This document shows, one piece after another, positions 19,219 to 28,864 of a stretch of DNA of 59,002 nucleotides (position 1 is the first letter of the stretch; the number at the start of each line of letters is the position of its first letter). Source of the stretch: an uncultured Actinomycetes bacterium (GTDB lineage: Bacteria > Actinomycetota > Actinomycetes > Nanopelagicales > Nanopelagicaceae). Location: NCBI GenBank assembly GCA_903825015.1, contig CAIJYZ010000023.1, positions 1-59,002 of the forward strand, read 5' to 3'. The translations under genes were made by a program, and so were the position numbers. The notes under the pieces were generated by a model, which searched no databases, had not been told where the DNA came from, and saw nothing but the letters and a program-made list of their open reading frames with translations.

Positions 19219-20532
19219 ATGACCACTACATCACGCCCCGAAATTGAAAATGACGCCATCAGAATCTGCCAGGAGTTAATCAGAATTCCTTCAGTCAATT
19301 TCGGTGATGGCAAAGGTGATGAAAAATCAGTAGCCGAACATGTGATGAAACTACTTTCTGAAGTTGGAATCGAGTCAAAACTCTACGAATCAGCACCTGG
19401 ACGATGCAATGTTGTCGCTCGTATAAAAGGTAGTGATGCATCTCGTCCTGGATTAGTTTTGCATGGTCACTTAGATGTTGTGCCAGCAAATGCAGCAGAC
19501 TGGTCCGTTGATCCTTTTTGCGGAGAGATTATTGATGGAATGATCTGGGGACGCGGCGCCGTGGACATGAAAAACATGGATGCAATGATGTTAGCAACTG
19601 TTCGTGACTGGGCTCGAACTGGCTATGTTCCTACTCGCGACATAGTTTTAGTTTTCTTTGCTGACGAAGAGGCCGGAAGTATTTATGGCTCGCATTGGAT
19701 GGTAGATAAGCATCCAGAAGTATTTGCTGGCTGCACTGAAGCAATATCCGAAGTAGGCGGATTCTCCGTCACAGTTGCTGGAGGTAAGCGTCTATATTTG
19801 ATTGAGACTGCGGAAAAAGGAATTCATTGGATGAAGTTAACTGCACATGGTCGTGCAGGTCATGGTTCTGTAACAAATGATGAAAACGCTCTAACTCGTT
19901 TGAGCGAAGCTGTCGCTAAAATTGGTAATCACACATGGCCTCAGCGCTATAGCAAAACTGTTAAAGCTTTTTTCAAAAAAGTTGCGCAGGAAACTGGAAA
20001 GGAGTACGACGAAAAAGATTTAACTCCTCTTCTGAGTGAACTTGGATTTGCTTCAAGAATGATTGGCGCCACTCTGCAAAATACTGCGAATCCAACAATG
20101 CTTGAGGCTGGCTACAAGGCAAATGTTATTCCCGGTTCAGCTAGCGCAGTAGTTGATGGAAGATTTATTCCAGGCTTTGAAGATGAATTAAACGAAACTA
20201 TTAAGTTGCTAATTGGCCCCGACATTACTATCGAAACAATCACTACGGATAAAGCTCTTGAGTTTGCATTTGAGGGAGATCTTGTTGAAGCGATGTGCGC
20301 AGCTATCTTGGCAGAGGATCCAGATGGCATTCCTGTTCCCTATGTAATGAGCGGTGGAACAGATAATAAAGCTTTAGCTGAACTAGGAATTATTGGCTAC
20401 GGTTTTTCACCACTCAAACTGGATGCAGATTTCGATTTCATGGCGCTCTTTCATGGAGTTGATGAGCGAGTACCGGTTGATGGTTTGGTCTTTGGTGTCC
20501 GAGTTCTCAAAGATTTCCTAGAACACGCTTAA
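19219..20532 (+). CDS. M20 family metallopeptidase/dipeptidase
   Basis: LVLHGHLDVVPA, WGRGAVDMKNMDAMML, FFADEEAGSIYGSHWMV. Confidence 0.93.
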   Translation: MTTTSRPEIENDAIRICQELIRIPSVNFGDGKGDEKSVAEHVMKLLSEVGIESKLYESAPGRCNVVARIKGSDASRPGLVLHGHLDVVPANAADWSVDPFCGEIIDGMIWGRGAVDMKNMDAMMLATVRDWARTGYVPTRDIVLVFFADEEAGSIYGSHWMVDKHPEVFAGCTEAISEVGGFSVTVAGGKRLYLIETAEKGIHWMKLTAHGRAGHGSVTNDENALTRLSEAVAKIGNHTWPQRYSKTVKAFFKKVAQETGKEYDEKDLTPLLSELGFASRMIGATLQNTANPTMLEAGYKANVIPGSASAVVDGRFIPGFEDELNETIKLLIGPDITIETITTDKALEFAFEGDLVEAMCAAILAEDPDGIPVPYVMSGGTDNKALAELGIIGYGFSPLKLDADFDFMALFHGVDERVPVDGLVFGVRVLKDFLEHA

Positions 20533-21473
20533 GCACTCACGTCGTTCAAGGCGCTACGAACAATTTCTGGAAGTGAAATCTCTTCACTCTTTAGTACCCC
20601 ACGAAGTTGAGCTCCCGTTCTTGCCCCGATGATGGTGCTGGTTACGCCTGGGGCATCGCGTACCCAAGACAAAGCGATTTCAAGGGGTGAATATCCCAAT
20701 CCACTAGCTGCAACCCAAACAGCTTCAACTATGCGATTACTCCGCGAATCTAAATACGGAGCAATGTCTTTAGCGAAATGTGGAGCGGCTCCTCTTGAAT
20801 CACTTGGAATCCCGTTTCGATATTTACCAGTCAAGACTCCACGTGCCAGCGGAGCCCATGCCAAGAAACCAACTCCACAAGCTTCTGCACTATCTAGCAT
20901 CTCTACTTCAACGTCTCTGTTTAGTAAAGAGTATTCATTTTGAATTGTTGTAAGTGGGGCTTTTGCAGAGTTACTAATCTGTTTTGTAGCCGCTAGTGCC
21001 AACTGCCAACCTGCAAAATTGGAAACCCCCACATACCGAGCACGACCGGATGTGTATGCATAATCAAGAGCTGACAAAGTGTCATCAATTGGAGCAAATG
21101 GATCCCATGAATGCACCTGCCAAATATCAACGAAGTCAGTTCCTAATCGTGTTAATGATCGATCTAGTTCGGCTATTAATGCATGGCGAGAGTTGTCAAC
21201 GGTCCGCACTCCATCAGGAAATGTAAGACCAGCTTTAGTCGCAATGATGACTTCATCGCGTTGAAACAACGCACCAATTAAGCCGCCAATTACTCGCTCA
21301 CTATCGCCATCTCCGTAAGTTGCTGCGGTATCTAGAAAATTTCCCCCGGCATCGATATATGCCCGGCACTGATCTGCAGCTTCATGTTCATCTGTATCTC
21401 GGCCCCATGTCATGGTTCCTAGAGCTAATCGAGAGAGCATTAATCCGCTGTTTCCGGCTTTTCGCATCTGCAT
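20529..21473 (-). CDS. Aldo/keto reductase
   Basis: ALGTMTWGRDTDEHEA, GGNFLDTAATYGDGDSERVIGG, VDIWQVHSWDP, YVGVSNFAGWQL. Confidence 0.93.
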   Translation of the reverse strand: MQMRKAGNSGLMLSRLALGTMTWGRDTDEHEAADQCRAYIDAGGNFLDTAATYGDGDSERVIGGLIGALFQRDEVIIATKAGLTFPDGVRTVDNSRHALIAELDRSLTRLGTDFVDIWQVHSWDPFAPIDDTLSALDYAYTSGRARYVGVSNFAGWQLALAATKQISNSAKAPLTTIQNEYSLLNRDVEVEMLDSAEACGVGFLAWAPLARGVLTGKYRNGIPSDSRGAAPHFAKDIAPYLDSRSNRIVEAVWVAASGLGYSPLEIALSWVRDAPGVTSTIIGARTGAQLRGVLKSEEISLPEIVRSALNDVSA

Positions 21474-21524
21474 GGAGAGACCTTAGCAACTCATTCGGGC
21501 AAAACCTGCGATAGCCTTTGTGTT

Positions 21525-22196
21525 ATGCAGATAGTTTTGATTAGACATGCCCATTCGCAAGCAAATGCCAAGGGAATTTTGTCTGGTCGTCTTCCCAATA
21601 TAAAACTCTCAGAAAAAGGTGTACAGCAATCTGGCGAATTGGCAAATAGATTGGGCAAATTTCCAATAAAACAGATTCGCGTCAGCCCTATGGGCCGCTG
21701 CCAGGAGACCATAGCCCCATGGCTTGCATCCTTACCCAAGTTGAAAAACGATCAAGTAATTCAGGATGAAAAACTTAACGAAGTTGATTATGGATCCTGG
21801 AGTGGCAAGAAATTGGTGGTTCTCTCACGCCACAAACTTTGGAGCGTTGTTCAAAATAAACCAAGTGCAATGTATTTTCCAGATGGTGAGGGACTTGCTC
21901 ATATGCAACAAAGAGCAATGCAGTCAGTACATGATTCACTTTTGGCAAAAGGCAAAGGCGCAGTTGTTCTTGTAAGCCATGGCGATGTCATAAAAGCCAT
22001 TGTTAGCAGCGCGTTGGGTATGCATCTCGATGATTTTCAACGAATTGTTATTGACCCTGCCTCGGTCACAATTTTAGATTATTCAACCAATCAGCCAAGA
22101 CTTACACTTCTAAATGACTCCCGATCCCAAGTCAATGAGATGCTTAACGCACCCAATCGAGGTAGAAATCTACTGGGTGGTGGGCCGGGCAAATGA
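21525..22196 (+). CDS. Histidine phosphatase (phosphoglycerate mutase-like)
   Basis: VLIRHAHSQANAKGILSGR, VSPMGRCQETI, VVLVSHGDVIKAIV; upstream of DUF3090/SCO1664/mshC as in other actinobacteria. Confidence 0.92.
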   Translation: MQIVLIRHAHSQANAKGILSGRLPNIKLSEKGVQQSGELANRLGKFPIKQIRVSPMGRCQETIAPWLASLPKLKNDQVIQDEKLNEVDYGSWSGKKLVVLSRHKLWSVVQNKPSAMYFPDGEGLAHMQQRAMQSVHDSLLAKGKGAVVLVSHGDVIKAIVSSALGMHLDDFQRIVIDPASVTILDYSTNQPRLTLLNDSRSQVNEMLNAPNRGRNLLGGGPGK

Positions 22197-22726
22197 GCTA
22201 TGAATTTGAGGAAGTAGATCGATTTGTTACTGGCACGGTAGGAGAACCAGGCGAACGTCAGTTCTTTTTGCAAGTACGAAGTGCAAATAGATTAATTAGT
22301 GCAGCGATTGAGAAATCTCAAGTACTGACTATGGCCCAACGCCTTGAACTTTTGGTGAAGCAAGTTCTTAAAGAGGACCTGTCGCTTCACAGCAAGGCAT
22401 TAACAAGAGATGACCTACCGCTTGAGCAACCTATTGATAGCGATTTTGTCATTGGGGCAATCTCAATCGCGTGGGAAAGTGAGAAGAAGCGGATTCAAAT
22501 CGAGTTATATGCCATCTCTGAGATTGACATTCAAAGTGATCTCGAGGATGAGGAAGAAGAAGAACACGCAGAGTTAGTGTTTGGTCTAAGTATTTCTCAA
22601 GCCCAGGCATTTATAACAAGGACTTTTGCAGTTGTAAATGCCGGACGACTTCCTTGTCCTTTCTGTGCAATTCCAATTGATCCGCGCGGACACTTATGTC
22701 CAAGGGCAAATGGCTATCGACGTTAA
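22193..22726 (+). CDS. DUF3090 family protein
   Basis: YEFEEVDRFVTGTVGEPGERQFFLQVR; C-terminal CPFCAIPIDPRGHLCPRANGYRR; ATGA overlap with upstream gene. Confidence 0.9.
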   Translation: MSYEFEEVDRFVTGTVGEPGERQFFLQVRSANRLISAAIEKSQVLTMAQRLELLVKQVLKEDLSLHSKALTRDDLPLEQPIDSDFVIGAISIAWESEKKRIQIELYAISEIDIQSDLEDEEEEEHAELVFGLSISQAQAFITRTFAVVNAGRLPCPFCAIPIDPRGHLCPRANGYRR

Positions 22727-23414
22727 TCGCTTGCTATTAGAAACGGGCGAACTAGTAGTAACGGGCCGTTTAGTTGATGCCTCTAATGCCACGCTCTATG
22801 CAAAAGTAACCCTGAATGCAATGGAGAAGATTTGCATTTATAAACCGATTGCAGGGGAGAGGCCGCTTTGGGATTTCCCCGATGGCACATTGGCTGACCG
22901 AGAGTATGCAGCTTTCTTGGTGAGTGAATTTCTCAATTTGAATGTTGTTCCCTTAACAATTTTGCGCGATGGCCCGTATGGACAAGGCATGGTCCAAGAG
23001 TGGATAGATATCGATGAATCCATCGATCTTGCCAATTATTTTTCCCAAGACATCCCAGAGCTACGTCAGATGGCTTTCTTTGATGCAATCGTCAATAACA
23101 CTGATAGAAAGATCGGTCATCTTTTGCCTACCAAAAGTGGTGAGCTTTTTGGATGCGATCATGGCGTGACTTTTCATGAGGAAGACAAACTTCGAACGGT
23201 TCTATGGCAATGGGCAGGTGATTTGCTTACTCCAACGGAGATTGCAGCTTTAGAACTCCTCATCGCCAGTCTAGGAAATGAACTTGACCTAACTATGCAT
23301 TTAACAGTTAATGAAATCGAAGCCATAACTCTTCGAGCAAAACACATGCTCAATACGGCAACAATGCCACTGCCAAGTCCAGACTGGCCAGCCATTCCTT
23401 GGCCTGCGTTTTAA
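22710..23414 (+). CDS. SCO1664 family protein (PI3K/PI4K-like fold); start 22710 preferred over 22638
   Basis: MAIDVNRLLLETGELVVTGRLVDASNATLYA, ICIYKPIAGERPLWDFPDGTLADREYAAFLVSE, FFDAIVNNTDRKIGHLL, GCDHGVTFH. Confidence 0.88.
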   Translation: MAIDVNRLLLETGELVVTGRLVDASNATLYAKVTLNAMEKICIYKPIAGERPLWDFPDGTLADREYAAFLVSEFLNLNVVPLTILRDGPYGQGMVQEWIDIDESIDLANYFSQDIPELRQMAFFDAIVNNTDRKIGHLLPTKSGELFGCDHGVTFHEEDKLRTVLWQWAGDLLTPTEIAALELLIASLGNELDLTMHLTVNEIEAITLRAKHMLNTATMPLPSPDWPAIPWPAF

Positions 23415-23438
23415 TAGGTAATTAACTATCATCTACCT

Positions 23439-24680
23439 ATGAAATCTTGGGCCGAAGTTGCTATACCAAAGCTGGCCGGTAACTTGGCAGTACCTACGCT
23501 TTCTTTGACCAACTCTAAGAGTATGCAACTTGAAGCCTTGCAGGAGAAAAATCTCTACCGCATGTATGTATGTGGCATTACGCCATATGACGCGACACAT
23601 CTAGGTCACGCCGCAACTTACTTAACATTTGACCTAATCAACCGTTATTTGCGCGCCAGCGGAGCAGAAGTTTCTTACGTTCAAAACATTACTGACATTG
23701 ACGATCCTTTATTAGAACGAGCCATCAGAGATAACGTCGACTGGGAGAAGTTAGCTACTTCCCAGATTGATTTATTTCGAAGTGACATGATCAATTTGCG
23801 TGTCATTCCGCCCCAAAATTACATCGGAGCCGTTGAGGCAATTGACCTGGTTTCCGAAGCGATTACAGCTTTAGAGAAAGCTGGCACAATTTATGCAATA
23901 GATAAAGATTTATACTTTAAGAATTATTCGTCGAACGAATTTGGTTTACTTTCGCATTTGAGTAAGTTGCAAATGCAGGAGATTTTTTCACAGCGTGGAG
24001 GCAATCCAACCTTGCCTGGCAAAACGGATCCTCTTGATTGCCTTGTATGGATGGCGCAGCGTCCTAATGAACCTGGTTGGGAGTCACCTCATGGGAAAGG
24101 TCGTCCAGGTTGGCACATTGAGTGCACTGCAATTGCATTGAAATACCTTGAACCCGAATTAGATGCCAACACTTGTATCGACATCCAAGGCGGCGGAAGC
24201 GATTTAATTTTCCCGCACCATGAAATGTGTGCATCACAAGCTCGCGTGCTGACGGGTAAAGAGTTAGCAAGTACATACGTGCACAGCGCCATGATTGGCC
24301 TCGATGGAGAAAAAATGAGTAAGAGCAAAGGAAACTTGGTCTTTGTTTCTACTCTGGTTAATTCAGGGGTTGATCCGATGGTTATTCGTTTTGCTTTATT
24401 GTCACAGCATTACCGAAAAGACCGAATGTGGAGCGATTCACTGCTTCAAGAAGCGACAGTACGCATTGCTAAAATCCGATTAGCTTTCGAAGCAAGTTCT
24501 ATAGCCCCCACTGATGCTGTTAATGCCGAGATTGTTGCGGCGTTGAGCCAAGATCTTGATACTCCACGTGCTTTCTACGCGCTAGAGATGTGGGCAGAGG
24601 CTTCGATTGGTGGATCTACCGGAGGATCTGCTCAAGAGCTTAAGCAAACATTAGATGCCCTACTGGGACTCGCTTTTTAA
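23439..24680 (+). CDS. mshC: L-cysteine:1D-myo-inosityl 2-amino-2-deoxy-alpha-D-glucopyranoside ligase (mycothiol biosynthesis)
   Basis: CysRS-like class I motifs: YVCGITPYDATHLGHAATYLTFDL, GGGSDLIFPHHEMCASQA, GLDGEKMSKSKGNLVFVS; short C-terminus and synteny distinguish it from cysS. Confidence 0.94.
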   Translation: MKSWAEVAIPKLAGNLAVPTLSLTNSKSMQLEALQEKNLYRMYVCGITPYDATHLGHAATYLTFDLINRYLRASGAEVSYVQNITDIDDPLLERAIRDNVDWEKLATSQIDLFRSDMINLRVIPPQNYIGAVEAIDLVSEAITALEKAGTIYAIDKDLYFKNYSSNEFGLLSHLSKLQMQEIFSQRGGNPTLPGKTDPLDCLVWMAQRPNEPGWESPHGKGRPGWHIECTAIALKYLEPELDANTCIDIQGGGSDLIFPHHEMCASQARVLTGKELASTYVHSAMIGLDGEKMSKSKGNLVFVSTLVNSGVDPMVIRFALLSQHYRKDRMWSDSLLQEATVRIAKIRLAFEASSIAPTDAVNAEIVAALSQDLDTPRAFYALEMWAEASIGGSTGGSAQELKQTLDALLGLAF

Positions 24681-25540
24681 TCTTTAGATCGGCGCTTTAG
24701 ATATCTTTCAAACTCTTTTGCTATCGAATCTCCTGATACCTCAGGTAGTTCTGCAGCATCTTTTGAATCCTCTAGTGCTTTAACATATTCAGAAATATCA
24801 CTATCTTCTGTCGCCATCTCAGTTACATCTTTTTCCCACTCTTCGGCAGCTTCAGGCAAATCCACAGAGGGAATTTCAATATCTAAGAAATCTTCTAATG
24901 CATTGATAAGCGAGAGCGATGCTTTGGGCGATGGAGAACTTGATGCATAGTGTGGAATCGCGGCCCACAATGAAACTGCATCGATGCCACGGCGCATGCA
25001 ACCATCGCCGATAATTCCCAAAATTCCAGTAGGACCTTCATACCGAGAGGTTTCTACTCCAAGGCGTTGAGCGATATCGGGATGCGCTCCACTTCCGCTA
25101 ACGCTAATCGGCCGAGTATGAGGGACATCTGCAAGTAACGAACCTAGAGTTACGACAAGTGAAACTTCTAAATCATCGGCCAAATCTAGAAGTTCGCGGG
25201 TAAAACTTTTCCATCGCATTGATGGCTCTACACCTTTGACTATAACTAAATCACGATCAAAGGAGGCAATTGATAGACCAAAGATTTCAGTAGTTGGCCA
25301 AGAGATACTGCGAATATGCGAATCATCGATAACAATATGTGGCCGATTAACTTGAAGATCATAAAACTCTTCAGATTCAATATCTCCTATAAGTTCCGGA
25401 ACAACCTCATTAGTTTCGTTTTGCCATGCTGCTAGAAGATGATCAACTGCTCCAGTAGCTGCTTCTCCGGCATCATTCCATCCAGAAAAGGCCATCACCA
25501 TAATCGGATTTCGTAAGGCGGGAATGTGGTGTATCTCCAT
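24677..25540 (-). CDS. PAC2 family protein
   Basis: NPIMVMAFSGWNDAGEAATGAVDHLL, GSLLADVPHTRPISVSGS, GPTGILGIIGD; adjacent to mshC. Confidence 0.88.
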   Translation of the reverse strand: MEIHHIPALRNPIMVMAFSGWNDAGEAATGAVDHLLAAWQNETNEVVPELIGDIESEEFYDLQVNRPHIVIDDSHIRSISWPTTEIFGLSIASFDRDLVIVKGVEPSMRWKSFTRELLDLADDLEVSLVVTLGSLLADVPHTRPISVSGSGAHPDIAQRLGVETSRYEGPTGILGIIGDGCMRRGIDAVSLWAAIPHYASSSPSPKASLSLINALEDFLDIEIPSVDLPEAAEEWEKDVTEMATEDSDISEYVKALEDSKDAAELPEVSGDSIAKEFERYLKRRSKD

Positions 25541-25606
25541 AGGTCTAAACCTTAGGGTAATCTTGCCAAAAAACTCTACGCATATCTTAAGTTAGGAAGC
25601 ATTATC

Positions 25607-26278
25607 GTGAGCAAATTCTTCGAGGCGGCCTTTTTCGATATGGATGGTTTGATGGTTGATTCTGAACCGCAATGGCTTCTCTCTGAAATCGAAATAACGG
25701 CAGAATATGGCTATCAATGGCTGCCGGAAGATCAAGTTGCATGTCTGGGAGGCCCATTAAGCCGTGTGGGTGAATACATGTACGAAAAGTGTCATGAAGC
25801 AAAAAGCCCGCAATATTTCACTCAAACACTCATTGATGTACAAGCGTCAAAAATGCGTGGTCATACTCCCTTGATGCCGGGAGCTTTTGAACTAGTCAAG
25901 GAACTGCAAGGTAATGGCGTAAAAACTGGGCTCGTATCTGCCAGCCCAAGAATCATCGTCGATGCCGTCTTGGAGAATATTGGGACCGACCTATTCCCCT
26001 TTTCAATTTCAAGTGATGACGTATTGCGAACCAAGCCGCACCCAGATGCATATTTGAAAGCAGCGGAGTTAACAGATTCAAAAATCGAAAATTGTTGTAT
26101 CTTCGAAGATTCCCTCACTGGAGTTAATGCAGCAAAGAGTAGTGGGGCATGGCTTATTGCTGTTCCGCATTTAGTTGTGGTTGAAGAGTCAGAACGTGTG
26201 CGATCAATAAGTTCTCTTGAGCAACTGAACTACGATTTACTTGAACAACTTTGGCAAGATTTCACCTTTAAAATCTAA
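25607..26278 (+). CDS. HAD superfamily hydrolase (beta-phosphoglucomutase-like)
   Basis: AAFFDMDGLMVDSEPQW, GLVSASPRIIVDAVL, TKPHPDAYLKAAEL, CCIFEDSLTGVNAAKSSG; GTG start. Confidence 0.92.
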   Translation: MSKFFEAAFFDMDGLMVDSEPQWLLSEIEITAEYGYQWLPEDQVACLGGPLSRVGEYMYEKCHEAKSPQYFTQTLIDVQASKMRGHTPLMPGAFELVKELQGNGVKTGLVSASPRIIVDAVLENIGTDLFPFSISSDDVLRTKPHPDAYLKAAELTDSKIENCCIFEDSLTGVNAAKSSGAWLIAVPHLVVVEESERVRSISSLEQLNYDLLEQLWQDFTFKI

Positions 26279-27048
26279 CTTGTATGTGCAGGGCAGATGT
26301 TCTTAAAATAGCACCAGTCACATAATCGACTTGGTTTCGGTGGCCAATAGTCTTTTTCAATTGATGCAAAAATATCTTGTGCTACCCGTTCTAAAGATTT
26401 CTCTGTAGCAGCTAAATCACTTAATGTCGGAATACTCTTAACTAGCTTTGCATCACCAAGATAGATTAGCTGCAAAAGTCGGGGCAATACGTTGTGGGTT
26501 TTGAAATAGAGAAGGGCATACACGCGTAGTTGGAATAGCGCTTTTTGTTCCCATCCTGGTTTTGGTGCTTTACCGGTTTTATAATCAACAATGCGTACTT
26601 CACCAGTTGGGGCAACATCTAGTCGATCAACGTAACCATGTAAGTACACCGTTGGAGAGAAATCACTTTCAAGATGAATCTCGCGATATGTAGCTTCGAA
26701 ACTTCGTGGATCTTCCAATGTAAAATATGTCTGCAGTAGCGCACCGGCTCTATCAAGCCATTCTTTCTCATTTGTAACCATTGCCATCAGCTCGGGTTTT
26801 TCTTCCATCTGGGCCTGCCATCTGGAGGGGAGCAGATCAATTGCACTCATTGGTGTTCGATCGGCTGCTGGGCGTTCAAAGAGATCATGCAAGACGGTGT
26901 GAACTAAAGTTCCGCGTTCGGCATCTAAAGAGGGTGGCTGCGGTAGTTGATCGATGACCCTGTATTTGTAGAGTTGCGGGCAGTTCTCAAACTCACTTAC
27001 TCGGCTGGGGGAGAGCCGAAGCGGTTGGTTGCTCACGTACGGCAACAT
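26275..27048 (-). CDS. RecB family exonuclease (PD-(D/E)XK nuclease); ORF extends to 27129, start 27048 preferred
   Basis: LRLSPSRVSEFENCPQLYKYR, GYVDRLDVAPTGEVRIVDYKTGKAP, LCDWCYFKNICPAH. Confidence 0.9.
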   Translation of the reverse strand: MLPYVSNQPLRLSPSRVSEFENCPQLYKYRVIDQLPQPPSLDAERGTLVHTVLHDLFERPAADRTPMSAIDLLPSRWQAQMEEKPELMAMVTNEKEWLDRAGALLQTYFTLEDPRSFEATYREIHLESDFSPTVYLHGYVDRLDVAPTGEVRIVDYKTGKAPKPGWEQKALFQLRVYALLYFKTHNVLPRLLQLIYLGDAKLVKSIPTLSDLAATEKSLERVAQDIFASIEKDYWPPKPSRLCDWCYFKNICPAHTS

Positions 27049-27087
27049 ACCCGCACTTGCCGACAATAATTGACCTAAGATGCACCC

Positions 27088-27939
27088 GTGTCGAATCAAG
27101 GTTATTTTGCGAGCGGGGATCGAGTACAACTCACCGACCCCAAGGGCAAGTTATACAGCTTCACCATTACTCCTGGAAAAGAGTGGCATACACATAAGGG
27201 TTGGATAACCCATGAAGATTTAATTGGAATGCCTGAAGGCTCCGTCGTAAGTACTACAGCTGGGTTAAAGTTCACAGCCTTCAAACCACTTTTGGCCGAT
27301 TACGTTCTCACAATGCCTCGAGGCGCAACGATTGTCTACCCCAAAGATGCAGCCATGATTATTGGTGTCGCTGATATCTATCCTGGAGCTCGAGTGCTTG
27401 AAGCCGGGGTCGGCAGTGGGGCCCTAACTATTTCACTCCTTCGCGCCGCCGGTGAAAAAGGTTACGTTCACTCAGTCGAACGACGGGCCGATTTTGCTGA
27501 TAATGCACGTTCAAATGTTGAAAATTATTTCGAAACAGATATGGAGAATTGGAAGCTCACGGTGGGCGATTTGCAGGATCAAAATTTCGAAAGCGAATTT
27601 GATCGCGTAATTTTGGACATGCTTGCCCCCTGGGAATGTGTTGATATCGCCGCCCGTGCACTTCGTCCAGGTGGAGTATTTCTCTCCTATGTAGCTACGA
27701 CAACCCAATTATCGGCAACTGCTGAAGCGATAAAAAACGATGGACGATTCACAGAACCTGAAAGTAGTGAAACCCTGGTTCGCGGATGGCATCATGAAGG
27801 GTTGGCGGTAAGGCCACAGCAACGCATGATTGGCCACACTGGTTTCCTTATTCAAAGTCGGCGCATGGCTCCGGGTGTAGAAGTTCTTGCGCGTCGACGT
27901 CGTCCTTCAAAAGGTGCTTACGGTGTCGCGGAAGAGTGA
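27088..27939 (+). CDS. trmI: tRNA (adenine-58-N1)-methyltransferase
   Basis: YPKDAAMIIGVADIYPGARVLEAGVGSGALTISLLRA, RVILDMLAPWE; precedes the proteasome/paf locus in actinobacteria. Confidence 0.94.
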   Translation: MSNQGYFASGDRVQLTDPKGKLYSFTITPGKEWHTHKGWITHEDLIGMPEGSVVSTTAGLKFTAFKPLLADYVLTMPRGATIVYPKDAAMIIGVADIYPGARVLEAGVGSGALTISLLRAAGEKGYVHSVERRADFADNARSNVENYFETDMENWKLTVGDLQDQNFESEFDRVILDMLAPWECVDIAARALRPGGVFLSYVATTTQLSATAEAIKNDGRFTEPESSETLVRGWHHEGLAVRPQQRMIGHTGFLIQSRRMAPGVEVLARRRRPSKGAYGVAEE

Positions 27940-28864
27940 ACGGCTTGTTAATTTAACTATCGCTTTGCTTGCAACAAAACGCTATTTAACCAAAGACGAG
28001 ATTTTCCGCAGCATTGAAGGTTACGAAGGATCCATCGAATCCAAAGAGAGAATGTTTGAACGCGATAAGGATGATTTGCGTTCCATAGGTATAGAGATTG
28101 AAGTGGGCGGATTAGATCCGTTATTTAATGATGAAGCTGGTTATCGAATTAAACCAGAAAACTACAAACTTGATCTCGGCGTAATTTCTGGAACAGATAT
28201 CGCACTTTTGTCGTTAGCGGCCCAAGCTTGGAATGGTGCGGCTTTAGGTACCGCTGCCAACTCTGCCCTTGTGAAGTTAAAGTCCATGGGTATTGATTCT
28301 GATTTGGACTCGATCCCAACTTTGGCACCCCGCATGGCGTGGTCCAGCCAAGAACTCGAAACCGTTCTTGAAGCAATCGCAAAAGGTCGTAAAATTGTTT
28401 TTGTCTACATCTCTTCCGAGTTAAATAATGAAACACGCGAGGTTTTTCCATACGCAGTAGCTACTCGTGAGGGTCATTGGTATTTTTCCGGATTGGACTG
28501 TTCGAAGAATGAAGTTCGCACTTTTCGTTTCGATAGAGTTAACGGAGAAGTATCTCTGACTGGTAAAGAGAACTCATTTCAAGTACCACATGGCTTTGAT
28601 CTCCTTGAGGTTCTTGAAACTGATGCAGAACATGGATTAGCCGTTTTGGACATTCGCAAAAATAAGGCGCTAATGCTTCGAAAAAATGCATCACTCGTGG
28701 CTGATTTAGGGGAGTGGGAAAGATTTAAGATCGAGTACACCGATTCAAACTCCTTTATTGATTCAATTCTTTGGCACTTAGATGATGTTGTTGTTCTAGA
28801 ACCCACAGAACTGCGTCTTGCAATCATCCAGACACTTCGAGATCTGGTCGTTTCCCATGGTTAA
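27923..28864 (+). CDS. pafB: PafB, WYL-domain transcriptional regulator (GTG start 27923; ORF track starts at 27887)
   Basis: VSRKSERLVNLTIALLATKRYLTKDEIFRSIEGYEG..., WYL region AIAKGRKIVFVYIS; paired with pafC and tatAC. Confidence 0.9.
   Translation: MSRKSERLVNLTIALLATKRYLTKDEIFRSIEGYEGSIESKERMFERDKDDLRSIGIEIEVGGLDPLFNDEAGYRIKPENYKLDLGVISGTDIALLSLAAQAWNGAALGTAANSALVKLKSMGIDSDLDSIPTLAPRMAWSSQELETVLEAIAKGRKIVFVYISSELNNETREVFPYAVATREGHWYFSGLDCSKNEVRTFRFDRVNGEVSLTGKENSFQVPHGFDLLEVLETDAEHGLAVLDIRKNKALMLRKNASLVADLGEWERFKIEYTDSNSFIDSILWHLDDVVVLEPTELRLAIIQTLRDLVVSHG

Noticed and set aside
23439-24680. Cysteinyl-tRNA synthetase (cysS)
   Set aside because: The motifs are CysRS-like, but the short C-terminus and DUF3090-SCO1664-PAC2 neighbourhood fit mycothiol ligase MshC better
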